A DNA stretch of 64,000 nt. Origin: Zelopaecilomyces penicillatus. Taxonomy: Eukaryota; Ascomycota; Sordariomycetes; Hypocreales; Pseudodiploosporaceae. The translations under genes were made by a program, and so were the position numbers. Shown in pieces: positions 1 through 11,583 of this stretch. Below the pieces are notes generated by a model that saw only the letters and a list, made by a program, of their open reading frames with translations, searched no databases and was not told the DNA's origin. Within the stretch, counting starts at the first letter, position 1. Every line of letters starts with the position of its first letter. Location: the NCBI GenBank assembly GCA_005765155.1, contig VCCP01000001.1, forward strand, positions 3,782,001-3,846,000, given 5' to 3'.

Positions 1-3000
1 GTTCGGCCGCGAAATCTCTAAACTCCTGCTCGGCATGCGTCTACCGCCGGGTGTTCTTGGATTCGCCACATTAACACGACCGCTTCGCTCCAGAATCCGA
101 GGCGGCGTATCATCGCCATCAGATGCGGATTCCTCGCCGGCACCGTCGAACCCATAATCAGCCAGACGAGCAAAATAGTCCCCAAGACCATCAACGCTTG
201 GAGTTCCAATGATAACATCATATTGCGGCGGTGGGGTCATCACTTGTCCTCTGGCTACCGCTGCGTTGCCCGATACAACAACCGGAGGAAATGCACCCGG
301 TGGGGGGGCTGTGTCGTCGTCGAATGCCGGTGGGCTGAAGCTCGGTGCCCGTAGGAGATGAATTGGCCGCATGCCGGTATTAAGTGCGCCTGGTCCTTCC
401 TGTGATCGTGCAGTCGGGGTTTGTGTTCCTGTGGCTGGGTTCATCGCCGTATGGGCGAGATGCGCGGCTTGTGGTGGCATGGGCATACTGTCGAGTGGTG
501 TTCCGTCCGGGCTGGGCAGAGTTCCGGTCGAAGAACTAGGGGAGGTGTCCATGGCGATGGTGGCCGAGTCGGGACAACCGCAAGCACATTGATATTGGGC
601 AGTTCGACATGCGGGGCCAGAATAGGCTGGTAGGTTGGTATTGGCTTGTGTGGCTCGGCAGTTGAGAATCGTAAGGGGTGAGTCGATGCTGATTTCGAAA
701 TGGCGGCGCTTGGTTCCCGAGGGATCGTCTGGATCGAGACGGCTAATTCGCATTACAACCTGATTGAATAGTTAGCATGCGCTCATGACCTATGAACTCG
801 CGTCCACCACAAGCATTTTCTCGGCGGCATCGTCCAAGTCACGTACCTTGATCCAGTGGAAGACGTTGACATTCTTCCAGCTGCAATCCGGATGCAGTCG
901 CAATTCCTTGTTCTTGGCCATCATTTCACACGTCGGAATCTGAATGTTTGCTTCAATCTCGGTCGACCCCCACATGGACTCCAACCCCAGATCCAAATCA
1001 CCCAGCAGGTTGTCCGCTGGTGATGGTAAAGGTCGAGGTTCGGTGTGGTGCCTGGCCGCCTCGCGGGCTCTTCTCCGAGACGCTGTGTCTCTCGCTTCGC
1101 GTCGCTGCTCGGCCATCAATTCACCTCCGCTAACAGTCGTCAATTCCGAGGATGCCCATGCCGAATCAATCGGCTTTCCAGCTAGTTTCTCGAGAAGCAG
1201 AATCTTTCGTCCAGGGTCTTTTCGTGTAACGCGCTTGTCGGTTGTCCAATACTCGATGGATTCTGTGAGATACACCTTGAGTTTGTGGACCTGGACCTTG
1301 GCCAGAGGCGTGAGTTTGAAAGCAATGGGGATTTTGGACCCAATGGGGAAGCTCTTTCCAGAAATGATGATGTCGTAATGCAGTTGATCCTCCCAGGTTC
1401 GGTTGATGGAAATCGGTTCAGACATTTCGAGCGACAATTGATCGGGCAATCGGATAATGGATACTTCCTTCATTCCATGGAGGTTGGGCTTGAATGCGCC
1501 AGCGCGGTCAATGGTGGCATGGAGTTCCCATTTGACGGAACCATATTGCAGCTTGGTAGTCTCAAGCTGATGGTGGTCGATGGGGAGCTCAAATGTGTAG
1601 TCATATGTTCCAGGGTAAAATACCTTGTAGCCCTTGGCTTGGAGAGGGTTGGCGAGACCACTCTCTCCTTTGTTGAAACTGCGTGATTGTACGCTCTGCA
1701 GCGATAGTCTCTTGAGCTCTTTCGCCGACAGACTGCTGCGCTGTGATGATGATGACTGCAGATGCCCTAGGTGTGGTCTCACGGCGAGATTTATGCTGCT
1801 TGAGTTGGCCGAGCTGTCCTTGAGTTTGTAGGTACACTGGTTGCCGTATTCCGACTCCCAGCCATCATTGATGGCATTGAAAAAGGTTAGGACTTGGGTT
1901 CTCAGACTCTCCTCCTGGAAGAGGTCCTGCTTCAGCGGCGGAATACCCTCGGGCCATTCGGTACGTGCGCGGCCTAGCAATTTGAGCTGCACTGCCTTGA
2001 TCTTGACGTTCTTGGTAATATTCAACTGCAGTTTGCCACGTAACAGAGCAGTGCCACTCTGCCCGTCACGGTAACTGTGTCCATCATGATCGAAGCCAGT
2101 GAGGAAGACATCGGGCTCAGCGAGCAGGATAGAGCAAGAAACTCCGCTGCCAGAGGCGACGGGTTTGGGAATTTCAGTGACGAGCGAGCTCACAGCTAGC
2201 TTGGAGGAAGAGCGGGTAGACAAAAAACTGCTCCGATTACCAGCAATGTTGTGGTAGGAGTTTGGCGGCAGGGAAACTCTGCCAACGGTGGCCATGGTGG
2301 TGGTGGTGGAGATGGTGGAGGAGACGGTGGTGGGGACGGCGGGCGGAGGAGGATTGGAGCGACTGTGATGGCTGGATCGACGGCGGAGGGGAGGCGGCGG
2401 TGGTGATGAAGTCGAACGTCGAGAACTCGAAGGCCGTGATTCCAAAGGCCGTGAACGTGAGCCAGAACGCCGCAGTGGTGGCAGTGATGTAGGATGCTGG
2501 AGATGATGTGAATGACTGCTGGGTGCAGGTGCAGGCGCAGGGACGACGACGGGTGCTGCTGACGGCAGTGGCTTCAGAAGACCACCAGTATGGTATCCAG
2601 TGGAGTGTCCAGTAATAGAAGGTCCAGTAACAGCAGCTGTGGGCTGGTGGTGGCCTCGAGATCGGGGACGAAGCCTGCGCGAGGACGAGTGGGTTGGCAC
2701 TGGCTGGACGCTGACGTCGTCATCGGTTGGGATCCCTGCAGGTATAGCAGAAATGGCGGCGCTTGGGAGTGGAGCCTTGGCTGACGACAGCGAATGGCCA
2801 GTGAAGGATGCAAGGAACTTGCCAAGGGCCGGCAGAATAGGCGGCGACGGATCGACTCTGCCGTGGCCGCCGACCGGCTGTTGTTGATGGTGGTGTGTCT
2901 GATGTGAGTGGTGGTGGTAGTGGTTGTAGTGGTTGTGGTGTTGACTTGAGTGTGTACTCGGCTGTTGCTGTTGCTGTTGCTGTAGCTGTGAGCTTTGCAG

Positions 3001-3300
3001 ATTCTGTGACCGCTGTCTTGACGATGGCCTGCCTCGCGTCTTCAGCAGGGCCTGGCCGCGAGATCTTGGACGCAGCTCGCGAGGCACATAGCCTGGCGGA
3101 TAGGTGACGATGTGGATGGAATGCGGCCTCGTCCTTCGGGGTGCGATGAGCGGTGCGGGAAACTGGGGGGCCAATTGCTGCTGCTGCTGTTGCTGCTGCT
3201 GCTTGTCGACGGGGCGATCCGGACGGTACAGAATGGTTCCACAGCGCGTAACGATCCAAGGGCCTTGGTTGCGGCGACTCTCGCGGTCTGCTGCTGGCAT
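1..3300 (-). CDS. Arrestin-related trafficking adaptor (ART/ALY-like), 3' end beyond the window
   Basis: Two exons are visible: 3300..847 and 759..<1, with an 87-nt intron (760..846; donor GTACGT, branch GCTAAC, acceptor CAG). At least 1071 residues are encoded. The first ~390 residues are low complexity: a poly-Gln run from CAG codons, Gln/His-rich blocks and Ser/Pro/Arg-rich stretches. An arrestin N-like fold starts near CSILLAEPDVFLTGFDHDG and is followed by an arrestin C-like part (YKVFYPGTYDYTFELP, then LHYDIIISGKSFPIGSKIP). Exon 2 carries a PPxY motif (PPQYDVIIGTPSVDGL), the kind that recruits Rsp5/NEDD4-type ubiquitin ligases through WW domains. Family knowledge: these adaptors direct ubiquitination and endocytosis of plasma-membrane transporters. 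The ATG at 3300 opens the frame cleanly. The exact ART paralogue is not determined, and the C terminus lies off the left edge. The Gln/His-rich head may vary in length between strains. Confidence 0.9.
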
Positions 3301-3771
3301 GGCTGTAATGAACTTTGCTTGACTTGACTGGTATCAAGGGGGTGCTGTAGAAGAGAGACGGGGCCTCTATAAGTTCATTGGGTGGTGGAGGGTCCAGTCC
3401 GATAAAGGAAAGAAAGAAGAAAAGAAAAGAAATCAAGACAACCAAAAGTCAAAAGGCATAGATGGATGGATTGGTTGAGGATAAGTTTGTGTGTCTGGGG
3501 GCGTGCATGGAGGAGGATGAGGAGGAGGTTCGTCAGAGGTTGGAGCAGACCGCCATGGCCCCTTGGTGAGTGTTGATGTCTTTTTTGCAAGTGAGTGTTG
3601 ATATGAATCAAAATCTCAATGTATAAGTGGGCAAAATGTATGTATACGTAGTACGTACTCGCAAGGCTAACATGGAAGTTAACGGCGGTGAGGGAAGGGG
3701 AGAGGTTGACGAGGCTGGAGAGATGGTGCGTGTGTCCAGCAGTAAAACAGTATTATCCGCTTGTTGATGGG

Positions 3772-3797
3772 GTGAGTGAGTGAGTGAGTGAGTGAGA
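3772..3797. repeat. (GTGA)n microsatellite
   Basis: Six or more perfect GTGA units lie in the leader/promoter region upstream of the arrestin gene. Confidence 0.9.
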
Positions 3798-4485
3798 GAA
3801 AGGAAGAAGTGCAAGAGAATGGACATCCAGAGGGGGCAAAGGCAAAGCAAGAAAGGAAGAATAGGTGAATTGGCCAAAAGGGGGCGCGTGCACAACACAA
3901 CCTACTTTGAGGGCAGTGATGGGGACGTGAGATGGGGGATGGGAATGGAGGGCTGGGATTTGGAGGATAGGTGATGGGGCCGCCGGCAATGGGCCTCCAT
4001 CGACACGGTACTTGATTCGCTGGCCAGGCACAGAAAGTACTTGACAGGTACGAGTATAACAAATGATAGCAAATGGTTACTCATCTATTTACAGTACATA
4101 CACAATTGTCGTGCATGTACAATCATGTACAAACGGCACCACCAAAAGCAGCGGTGACACATTGGCATTTTTTGCGTCGGGCATTGGACTGCAAGAAAAA
4201 GCAGGGCTAGGCTAGTAAACAAGCAAAAGCCTCTTAAAACCAGGGACTTGCAGCCCAATCACGCTAGCCAGCGGGTGAAAGGGAGACGATGTGGGGGGGG
4301 TTGAACACGCACACGAGTCATCTGGTGATGGAGGGTGTGATTGATTGAATGTTGGTGTTGCTGGGTGACTGAAAGAAGCAAGTAAATATATATATATTTC
4401 TCAGAAAGGGAGATTGGATGAATGTTTAGACAAGAGGCAAGCAGTGAGGTGATCAAAGTAATGGGAAGATGAAAAGAAAGGATCA

Positions 4486-4514
4486 TGAGTAGATGAGTAG
4501 ATGAGTAGATGAGT
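4486..4514. repeat. (TAGATGAG)n short tandem repeat
   Basis: Three to four copies of an 8-nt unit (TAGATGAG/GAGTAGAT) in tandem, intergenic. Confidence 0.85.
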
Positions 4515-4789
4515 GGATGGTGGAATGGAAAGATGCATTCACGTAGATACTTGGGATGACACACAGTTGGGCAACGAGGAGAACACGCGCCCGCAACCCA
4601 ACCAAGCCAGCCAGCTCCTCTACCCAGCACTCTGCTTACTGATGTACAGTGAGTGGGCCACGGCTCATTGCACCCAGCAGTACGAGTCCATCAACATGGT
4701 CAGCCCAGTATGGTCAGCCCACGTAGCAGATGGCAGATGCCGGAGAGCCGAAGTAGGCGACGCCGTAATGAAGTGCCATCAGATGTAAA

Positions 4790-4798
4790 TACGGAGTA
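4790..4798. repeat. TACGGAGTA motif, one of six dispersed copies
   Basis: Exact 9-mer TACGGAGTA. Further exact copies on one or the other strand lie at 6408..6416, 42143..42151, 48073..48081, 54924..54932 and 61748..61756. All six lie between genes. See the corresponding finding. Confidence 0.8.
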
Positions 4799-6994
4799 CC
4801 CTAAATGCACATGCAAATGCAAATGGCATGAATATCAAGGAGAACTGCAAAGAAGCAAGAAAGAAAAACAAGCCACGGCGCTATCTAGTGTATGGAAGGG
4901 AGAAAAGAACAGCCTCTTTAAACAAAGTGGTCAGCCCAGTGCCATGGCGTTGAGACGGCGTGTTTGACCATGAACGTGATACAGATGGATTGACACGGAT
5001 AGATGGGATGTATCTTGTCTAGATTATCCATCATAGCATCACAACATCACATCATCAGCAAAACATCTCAATCCTCCGGCCAAAGCTTTGGGGAATTACA
5101 GCCTTTGACGATAGACATCTTCTGGACCTATCAAACCAAGCCGATTCCCGTTTTGGTTTGACCTTGAATGTCTAGGCTGTCGATCGACGTCACCACCATT
5201 CAATCTGTTTTCCTCTGCACGACCCCTGCGCTACACTAATAATCCGCTGTAAACACTCGGCCCCTAGCAGTTGAGCCACTAAAAGCGCCTGAAGGGGCTG
5301 CTGCATGGCAACCAAAGTAAAACCCGGAGAATTCAATTACCACCCGGGCTAAATAAAACCAAGGAATTTCGTAGGCTCCCGTCGAAGCGCTGAGTTGAAA
5401 ATGATTGATTTCCCGGAATATTTACGCTGAAAAAACCTGTTTGCTGAAAAAACCGGCGATTGCTCGGACAACAAGGCATGAAAATAAAGACCACCAGTGG
5501 AGATGAGGTCGAAAAATAAAAGGGAAAGTGAGGTGTGTGTGTGAGTGTGTGTGGCATCTCATTTAAATTTGGTTCCCATTATAGGTAATCATTAGACAAT
5601 GTGGGGGCTCTTTTGGGGATTAAATTGTAGAAGAAAAAACTTGGAAAACCCCCCGAAGTGAAAATTCCATCCCTGGTAGGATTTTGGTTTTGTTTTTCTA
5701 TGGGGCCAGCGTGTCTGTCTACTGGGTGAAATTAATGGCGCAGTGTAAATGCCCAAGGCTGTGATGCTGATGATGCCCAACCTGAGTCCCAGTATCTGAA
5801 TAACAATAGGTAGGAGAGAAAAGTGTAGAACTATCATATAATATTGATTACATACATACATACAATGTACAGCGCATTCATTCTACGTACATGAACATGA
5901 TGCACGTACGACCCAAATCAACTGACTTGCATGTTCTACATATATCCGATGGTCCTGCATCTTTTGGCCCGTTGTTGTATACGTACAGTAATACAGCTTT
6001 GGAGACATGCCCGATAGATGGAAATACTACCCACACTCTTTCGGCGATTTCTACTGTTGTCCAAATGTCCAATGTCTCCGCCTAGCGACATGGACTGCTG
6101 GGGTAATTAATGTCATCTTCACACACGAGGAGACCAAGTAACCCAAGATGGGTAGGCTAATGACTAGCCCATCGACCAACTTTAACTGTCATCATCATCA
6201 TCGGTACTCGTAGCTTCCGGCAGGGTGATAGTGACAGTAACATCCTATCCCGAGTTTCTTCGCCTCGGCCTGCATTGGTCAAAGGATCTGGCATGCAGTC
6301 AGCTGCCTGGCGCCGTTCCATTAGGCTCCTCCATCTAGCCCATTTCGAACATGACTCTAACCCCAATTGCCAACCCGTAGATGTACGGAATCTCTCCCTA
6401 CAGATACTACGGAGTACAGCTGCTAAAGAGGGTACAGCAAGCTAGATATATACTTAGTCTAGAGCTGATTTGGAAGATTTGGGAGTGTTTGGAACCCCCG
6501 ATTTGCCATGTTTCAGATGGTCCAATGTGCGATGGCATCATTCCTGGCTTGCGCGTTCCTGTACATCTATTTCCTTTCTTATTTTCATTGTTAGAACTTT
6601 GAAAGCTCATTGAAAGACAGAACCCCAGACTTTGGCTATTCAACACCACATCAAAAGCTGGAGTATCCCACTTGAACCCCCCTAATAAGCAGCATGTTCC
6701 CCACGACCAATCTCCCCGGACTTGTTCGGAATCTCGACCCCTCAAACACAAGCCGAAGCATCCGGACTTGGACGCCTAGCCAACCACTGAGACCAAAGCC
6801 ACCGATATGAGTCAAAATGTAGACGCTCATCTCACTGACTTGCTGCCACTTGATTATCAATTTGTTTTCTGACACAAATGGAACTGAAAAACAAAGCCGT
6901 CAACTGATCTTGTTGACGCGTCTGAGCCATCCATCCAATTTGATCCATCCAATTTGGGAGATTTGAGTGGGTGGGTCGGCTCGAAAGATTCAAT

Positions 6995-7023
6995 CCCCCC
7001 CCCCCCCCCCACACACACACACA
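6995..7023. repeat. Poly-C run followed by (CA)n
   Basis: Sixteen consecutive C residues run directly into a CA dinucleotide repeat. Such runs are prone to length error in sequencing and to slippage in vivo. Confidence 0.9.
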
Positions 7024-8260
7024 AACGAGAAGATCGACACAGATGACGTCATTCTGTGAGCAATACACACCAAAAGCCTAGAAAAAGTCTGTGTCTCACG
7101 TTGTCTAGACAGCTGCTTGTCCAATTATTAATCTGTAGCGTACTAAAGCATTCAGTGTAATGCTACTAATTACAGAGTAAACAAGTCATGCGGGTACCTA
7201 AATCTGCCCACCATTCCAAGTTTGGCACTTGCCTCTAACATCAACAAAGTAGCTGCCGAAACCGGAGACTAATGAAAGGAATCGGTGCTCGCCATTTCGG
7301 AATGTCATCTTCAAGCCACTTGACAGCGTCTTATTTAGTAGTGCCCCATAGACACCATCTAGTGAACGGAAATCGCGGCAGTGGTTTTAATGTGGTTTGG
7401 TAGACAGACAAGCTTCCATCCAATACCGGCATTGTCGGCCCAGTGGGTCTAGGGTTGCTGACCCTGGGGTTGAGAAGTGACAGCGCAACGCCTGTAAGGA
7501 AGAAAAGTACCTACCTACCTACCTTATGTGATGGTGGAACAGGTCATTAAATCTACGAAATAAACAATCTAAACGTCTGATTGTATAATCCGTCACACTC
7601 TCTACACATCACATTCATGACAGCTCGTCTCTTTGTCCCCATCTAAAATCGGACCTATCATCTCCCACGGAAAGCCAAATTCCATGACGTTCCCATTATA
7701 TTATCGATGACTACCACCTCATTGCCGAGTCCATGGCTTCGGCTTCGGCATCCAGGCAAAGCACTGATCGACGCCGGCGGGGGATCAACGCCCCCCGTAC
7801 CTCGTAGTTTTGTTCCGGCTTTTTAATTGCCGGTTTATTTCCAAGTCCCGTAATGACCCGGGTATCGCCATCTCGTCCCCGAGACGGAGAGCTTCGGAGA
7901 TCGCTAACATGACGGGAGGCTTTACATACGGGTGTAGTGTCTCGAATCCAATGACGGTTGGATAGATGACAGCTGGGGAAATTTGTTACTTGTCAGCTAC
8001 ATTCACCAGTTACAGACACGACATGTCACTCTGGTTCGCTTGTCATATAGCTGTTAGACTCACATAGCTGCTGACCACAATTGATATATGGGAAAGTGTG
8101 ATACGACGATAGGCTGCAATTTCCCGTACGTTATATTCATCCTCATCAAAATAAAAATAAAAAAAGAGCTTAGCTATCTATTGTTCTGTTCTGGTTGTGC
8201 AAAGATAAGCTCAGCTGGCTTGTGATGCAAAGAAAGAAAGAAAGCATACCAAATCCCCAT

Positions 8261-9088
8261 CTAAGACAAATCCATGGCATCAGAATTAGCACGAGCAAGA
8301 ACTGGATTCATACCCCGATGTCCATCTATCCCCAAGACTTGACTCAGGAACTTGACAACATCATCCGTCCCTGAAGGTGAGTTGAACCAATGCCCTCCAT
8401 CTGGGTATTCTATCCAAGCGACCTGCGCACCAAAATTCCGAAGCGTATCCCGTAGAGCTCGTCCGTTTTGCACCAGTACCAGCGGGTCGTCGACGCAGTG
8501 CTGCAGCATCATCGGCGTGTTGCGTATAACCTCGTTACCGTCTGGGACATCTTCCAAGCCCAGCACTTTCCGTGTGTCTGCGAGAGACCGCCCCAGAAAC
8601 GGCATCCTACATGAAAACCCGAGAAACACACCCAACCTAGGCTGCTGCTGCGGAATCTTCAAATTGAGCAATGTGTGAACACTCGTCGCGCCGCCCTGGC
8701 TCAGACCTGCCAGCACAATATGATGCCACCTCCCACCCAGTAAAGCCGCCTCGCTCTCCAGAAGCTGTCGTATCCGGCTGACGCTGTCCCTTAGACCCTC
8801 TGCTTGAAGCTCTTCATTCTTGGAAAAGTCACGAACGTCGTGGATATCGAACCACTGCGAGATGGTGTCTCCAAAGGCTACGGAGCGGCTTATTCGAGCC
8901 CGGGGGAACACCCATCGGAAGGAAGGGAAGGCCTGTTGTAGGGTGCGGCCGGTGGAGTCTGGAGAGTAGTGGAGTGATTTGGCGAATGGGTCGGCGGTGT
9001 CGCCGCGGCCGTGGAGGAAAATGACGGTGTGGGTGTGGGTGTGGGTGTGTGGTGCTGAAGGGGAGATGATGATGGGATTGAGGTCCAT
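8261..9088 (-). CDS. Acyl-protein thioesterase / phospholipase-carboxylesterase family hydrolase
   Basis: Single exon, 275 residues. It has the family's oxyanion-side motif FLHGRGDTAD (about residues 24-33), the nucleophile elbow GLSQGG with Ser130, an acid in CVDDPLV (Asp200 or 201) and a His in DGGHW (His233), so the Ser-Asp-His triad looks complete. The order and length match fungal relatives of acyl-protein thioesterase 1. These are serine esterases that remove acyl groups from proteins or hydrolyse lysophospholipids and small esters. No signal peptide is seen, so it is probably cytosolic. The N terminus contains an unusual His-Thr alternation (residues 14-21) made by an ACACCC-type repeat, just before the first beta strand. 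The ATG at 9088 is the only sensible start. The true substrate is unknown; the diverged fungal branch may act on small esters rather than on palmitoyl-proteins. Confidence 0.9.
   Translation of the reverse strand: MDLNPIIISPSAPHTHTHTHTVIFLHGRGDTADPFAKSLHYSPDSTGRTLQQAFPSFRWVFPRARISRSVAFGDTISQWFDIHDVRDFSKNEELQAEGLRDSVSRIRQLLESEAALLGGRWHHIVLAGLSQGGATSVHTLLNLKIPQQQPRLGVFLGFSCRMPFLGRSLADTRKVLGLEDVPDGNEVIRNTPMMLQHCVDDPLVLVQNGRALRDTLRNFGAQVAWIEYPDGGHWFNSPSGTDDVVKFLSQVLGIDGHRGMNPVLARANSDAMDLS
9026..9052. repeat. GTGTGG-type repeat inside the thioesterase coding region
   Basis: Near-perfect repeat of GGTGTG units in the 5' coding part of the esterase gene. On the coding strand it encodes alternating His and Thr. 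Confidence 0.85.
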
Positions 9089-11583
9089 TTCTGTGTGAGA
9101 GTGAGAGTGAGTGGATGAGTTGATGTGAGTGGAATAGGTATATACTTACCTGTGAATGAGACACTTTTGAAGTCTTTGACAATTGGAAAATTTCTTGTTT
9201 TCTTGATTGATAGATTAGTGAGATGTATGGGCTTAAATGTGAATAAAGGCAATGCTAGGCAGACAATTCTTGGTCTTGGTCGTGTAGATTCAAGTACTGA
9301 AACACGGCCAAAAGTGGCACTGCAGATGGCCTCTTTTTGGGCCGCAGGCTGTGCAATTGGAAGTTGTTGGCCCGCCCAAGGCCAATGTCGCAGTCAATTC
9401 GACCAGGCATTCATGTTACTGGCGCTTAACTACAGATGTTGGATTGACAGGTTTTTGCAAGGCAGACTTTACTCTGCCAAGGTGGACTTTTCCAAGGCAT
9501 TTTCTGACTTACCCTTGACCACGATAATGAGATGGGGGAATGGACCAAACCACATGTCTTTTTATGCATCAGTGTACGTGAATAACCCACAAGATTGTAT
9601 TTATTATTCTCAGGCTATATAAAACAGCTGCTTGATCTTGCTTTTTTTTTTCTATTAAAGAAAATCTCATATAATCTCTCCCAGCCATCTGGTGTAACTC
9701 ACACAGACAAACGCCAGCCTGCAACCATACTATAACACCAGTTACCATGACGTTCTCCATCATGTCAATCATGGCTCTGTAAATATACCGATCTGGCTGT
9801 TAATATTTTTTTTGAAAGCCTACATGTCGTGCTCTCATGTAGAGTATTTGTGGATCTGGGCAGTATATTGTTCTTCAACGTAGTAGAGGATTTTCTCGGA
9901 TTGAATAACACGATGGATCGCACTGGTGGACATATCCAAAAGTTGAGCAGCGTCATGGCTTGCTAGACAATGAGCCAGAGGCCACAAATACTTCATTACG
10001 GGACCCTTATAAGGATTGAAAGTTAACCGTCAAAGACACCACACAGTTCGGTATCATCCTCACCAGTACTGTTCCAACTTGGCAATGTCAGGTTTTGCCT
10101 TCAAGATTAAGCTAAGCAGTGTATATCAATGACCGTGAACATGTATCTGACGATGTCACAATATTCATCAGCTCAAAGCAAGTAGTAAACAGCGGGGTTC
10201 ACGAAAAGCAAAGACCGGAGAAAGGTGAAGTAAGGAAATGATAGATGGAATAAAATAGTATAGATGTTCTAATTGCGGAATTTTTCAATATATAGCCAAT
10301 GTGTGAATGCCAGATTACTGTTGGGATGTATCCCACTTAACCTTTACATGGCCTTATTGGGACCCTTGAGCCATTGAAGAGCATGGATATTGGTCATGTA
10401 ATAAGCACAGCCTTGGACATCTTTTAGTCTTGGGATTATCTCCAAGTCTATTGCACATTCACTGTACTTGACCCTCAAAGAAAGATTCGAAAAAACTATT
10501 CCGTTCCTACCTATCTGACACCCCTTTCCTGCTTATAATAAAGCTTGTGAGGCAGTGCATCTGTCCTGACAATAGCCCATAGATCCGGGCTGTTCCGTAC
10601 CTCAGGCCCCACCTTTTACTGATATTCGGGATTAACATGACGGACCTGGATCATCATCCCGACAAGCAAAAACTGAGCATAATAAGACTAATAGCTTTTG
10701 CTTTTTTTCTTTCTTTTTCTTGGGCTTGATAACGGGGTCATCATCTGCCATCGGCTTTGTGTAAACGTATTTTTTGACCAAGCGCCGATTGCTGCTGGGT
10801 GTGTATTTCCGGCCGGCGCCGATGTGGGTATTTTTCTCGTGCCCCGGTTCCCCATTCCATGCGCGACTTTTTTTCTGCTGTTTTAGAGATGGATGGGCCA
10901 AGGCTCGGTGGGGTACCTTTAAATGAAATTAAATGTACGATGCAAGTAATAATTATCCCACTTCGAGGTATGGCTTATTTACCCGCTGTCAGGGTTTATT
11001 TAGATACCCGCCCAGCCTATCTTGCCAAGACGAGCAAGTCCGTGTCCCGAAGAATCCAGGGCCTACAGCCAACAATACCCTCAATCTCAATGATAGTAAA
11101 ATCAGTCTTTTTGGATGTACTTGTGTATCTGCAAGAGCCGATATACACATGTAAGATTCTATTCCGAGTTTGCCCACATTGCTCGCAATTTCATCGTGTC
11201 TCCAAAGACTCCAATGACAAATGGGCATGTCTCAAGATCTGATCTTTTGGAGATGGATCAAGCGCTAGTGTAGTGCGATCCTTTCGCTAGGAGAAGAAGC
11301 GTACATTCGTTTAGTTAGCTCTATGAAGTCATACCTCAAATGGATGCGGGTTCATCGTGGGACCTGTTGGTTGCGCAAAATGTCCAAGCGAACTATGATT
11401 ATTATTTAAAATGTGTTAGTTGGACTGTTTCGTTTAATAACAATCCTACATAAGTTCCCGTCCATCCATCATCCCCCCCCCCCTCCATTCCTCAAAAGAA
11501 CAGTTTCAATCAATTCAAGCAATCTTTCTAGAAGCCACCCCCCCTTCCCCTCCTAAAACGAGATCTCAAAGAAAAGTTTAACA
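9089..11583. other. Intergenic region between divergent esterase and alpha/beta hydrolase genes
   Basis: About 2.5 kb containing the promoters of two divergently transcribed hydrolase genes. The only coding-like signal is the short reverse-transcriptase-like stretch at 9380..9535. The other open frames here lack ATG starts or any domain. A C-run (about 11474..11482) and a second C-rich tract lie just upstream of the start at 11584. Confidence 0.6.
9380..9535 (+). mobile_element. Possible fossil fragment of a LINE reverse transcriptase
   Basis: Translation of this stretch gives RSQFDQAFMLL followed by RFLQGRLYSAKVDFSKAF. This resembles the RT region of non-LTR retrotransposons (Tad-like elements in fungi), where a Ser-x-x-Asp-Gln-x-Phe segment precedes a (V/I)DFSKAFD motif. 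Here the Asp after KAF is replaced by Ser. The surrounding frame has no ATG start and no other RT motifs, so if real it is a relic of about 50 residues. It could also be a chance resemblance; no flanking target-site duplication or poly-A tail was identified. Confidence 0.3.

Larger units (their letters stand above)
3301..8260. other. Gene-poor intergenic region upstream of the arrestin gene
   Basis: About 5 kb between two minus-strand genes. No reading frame here has recognisable domains, and the longest ones are Pro/Ser or Leu-rich products of C/T-rich DNA. The part next to 3300 is purine-rich on the plus strand, so pyrimidine-rich on the coding strand of the arrestin gene, as expected of a fungal promoter and 5' leader. 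The rest holds simple repeats and AT-richer spacer. It also contains the 3' flank of nothing recognisable; a non-coding RNA cannot be excluded. Confidence 0.6.

Noticed and set aside
9125..9622. 165-codon open frame on the plus strand
   Set aside because: No ATG start (GTG) and no coherent domain apart from the short RT-like stretch, which is reported separately as a fossil.
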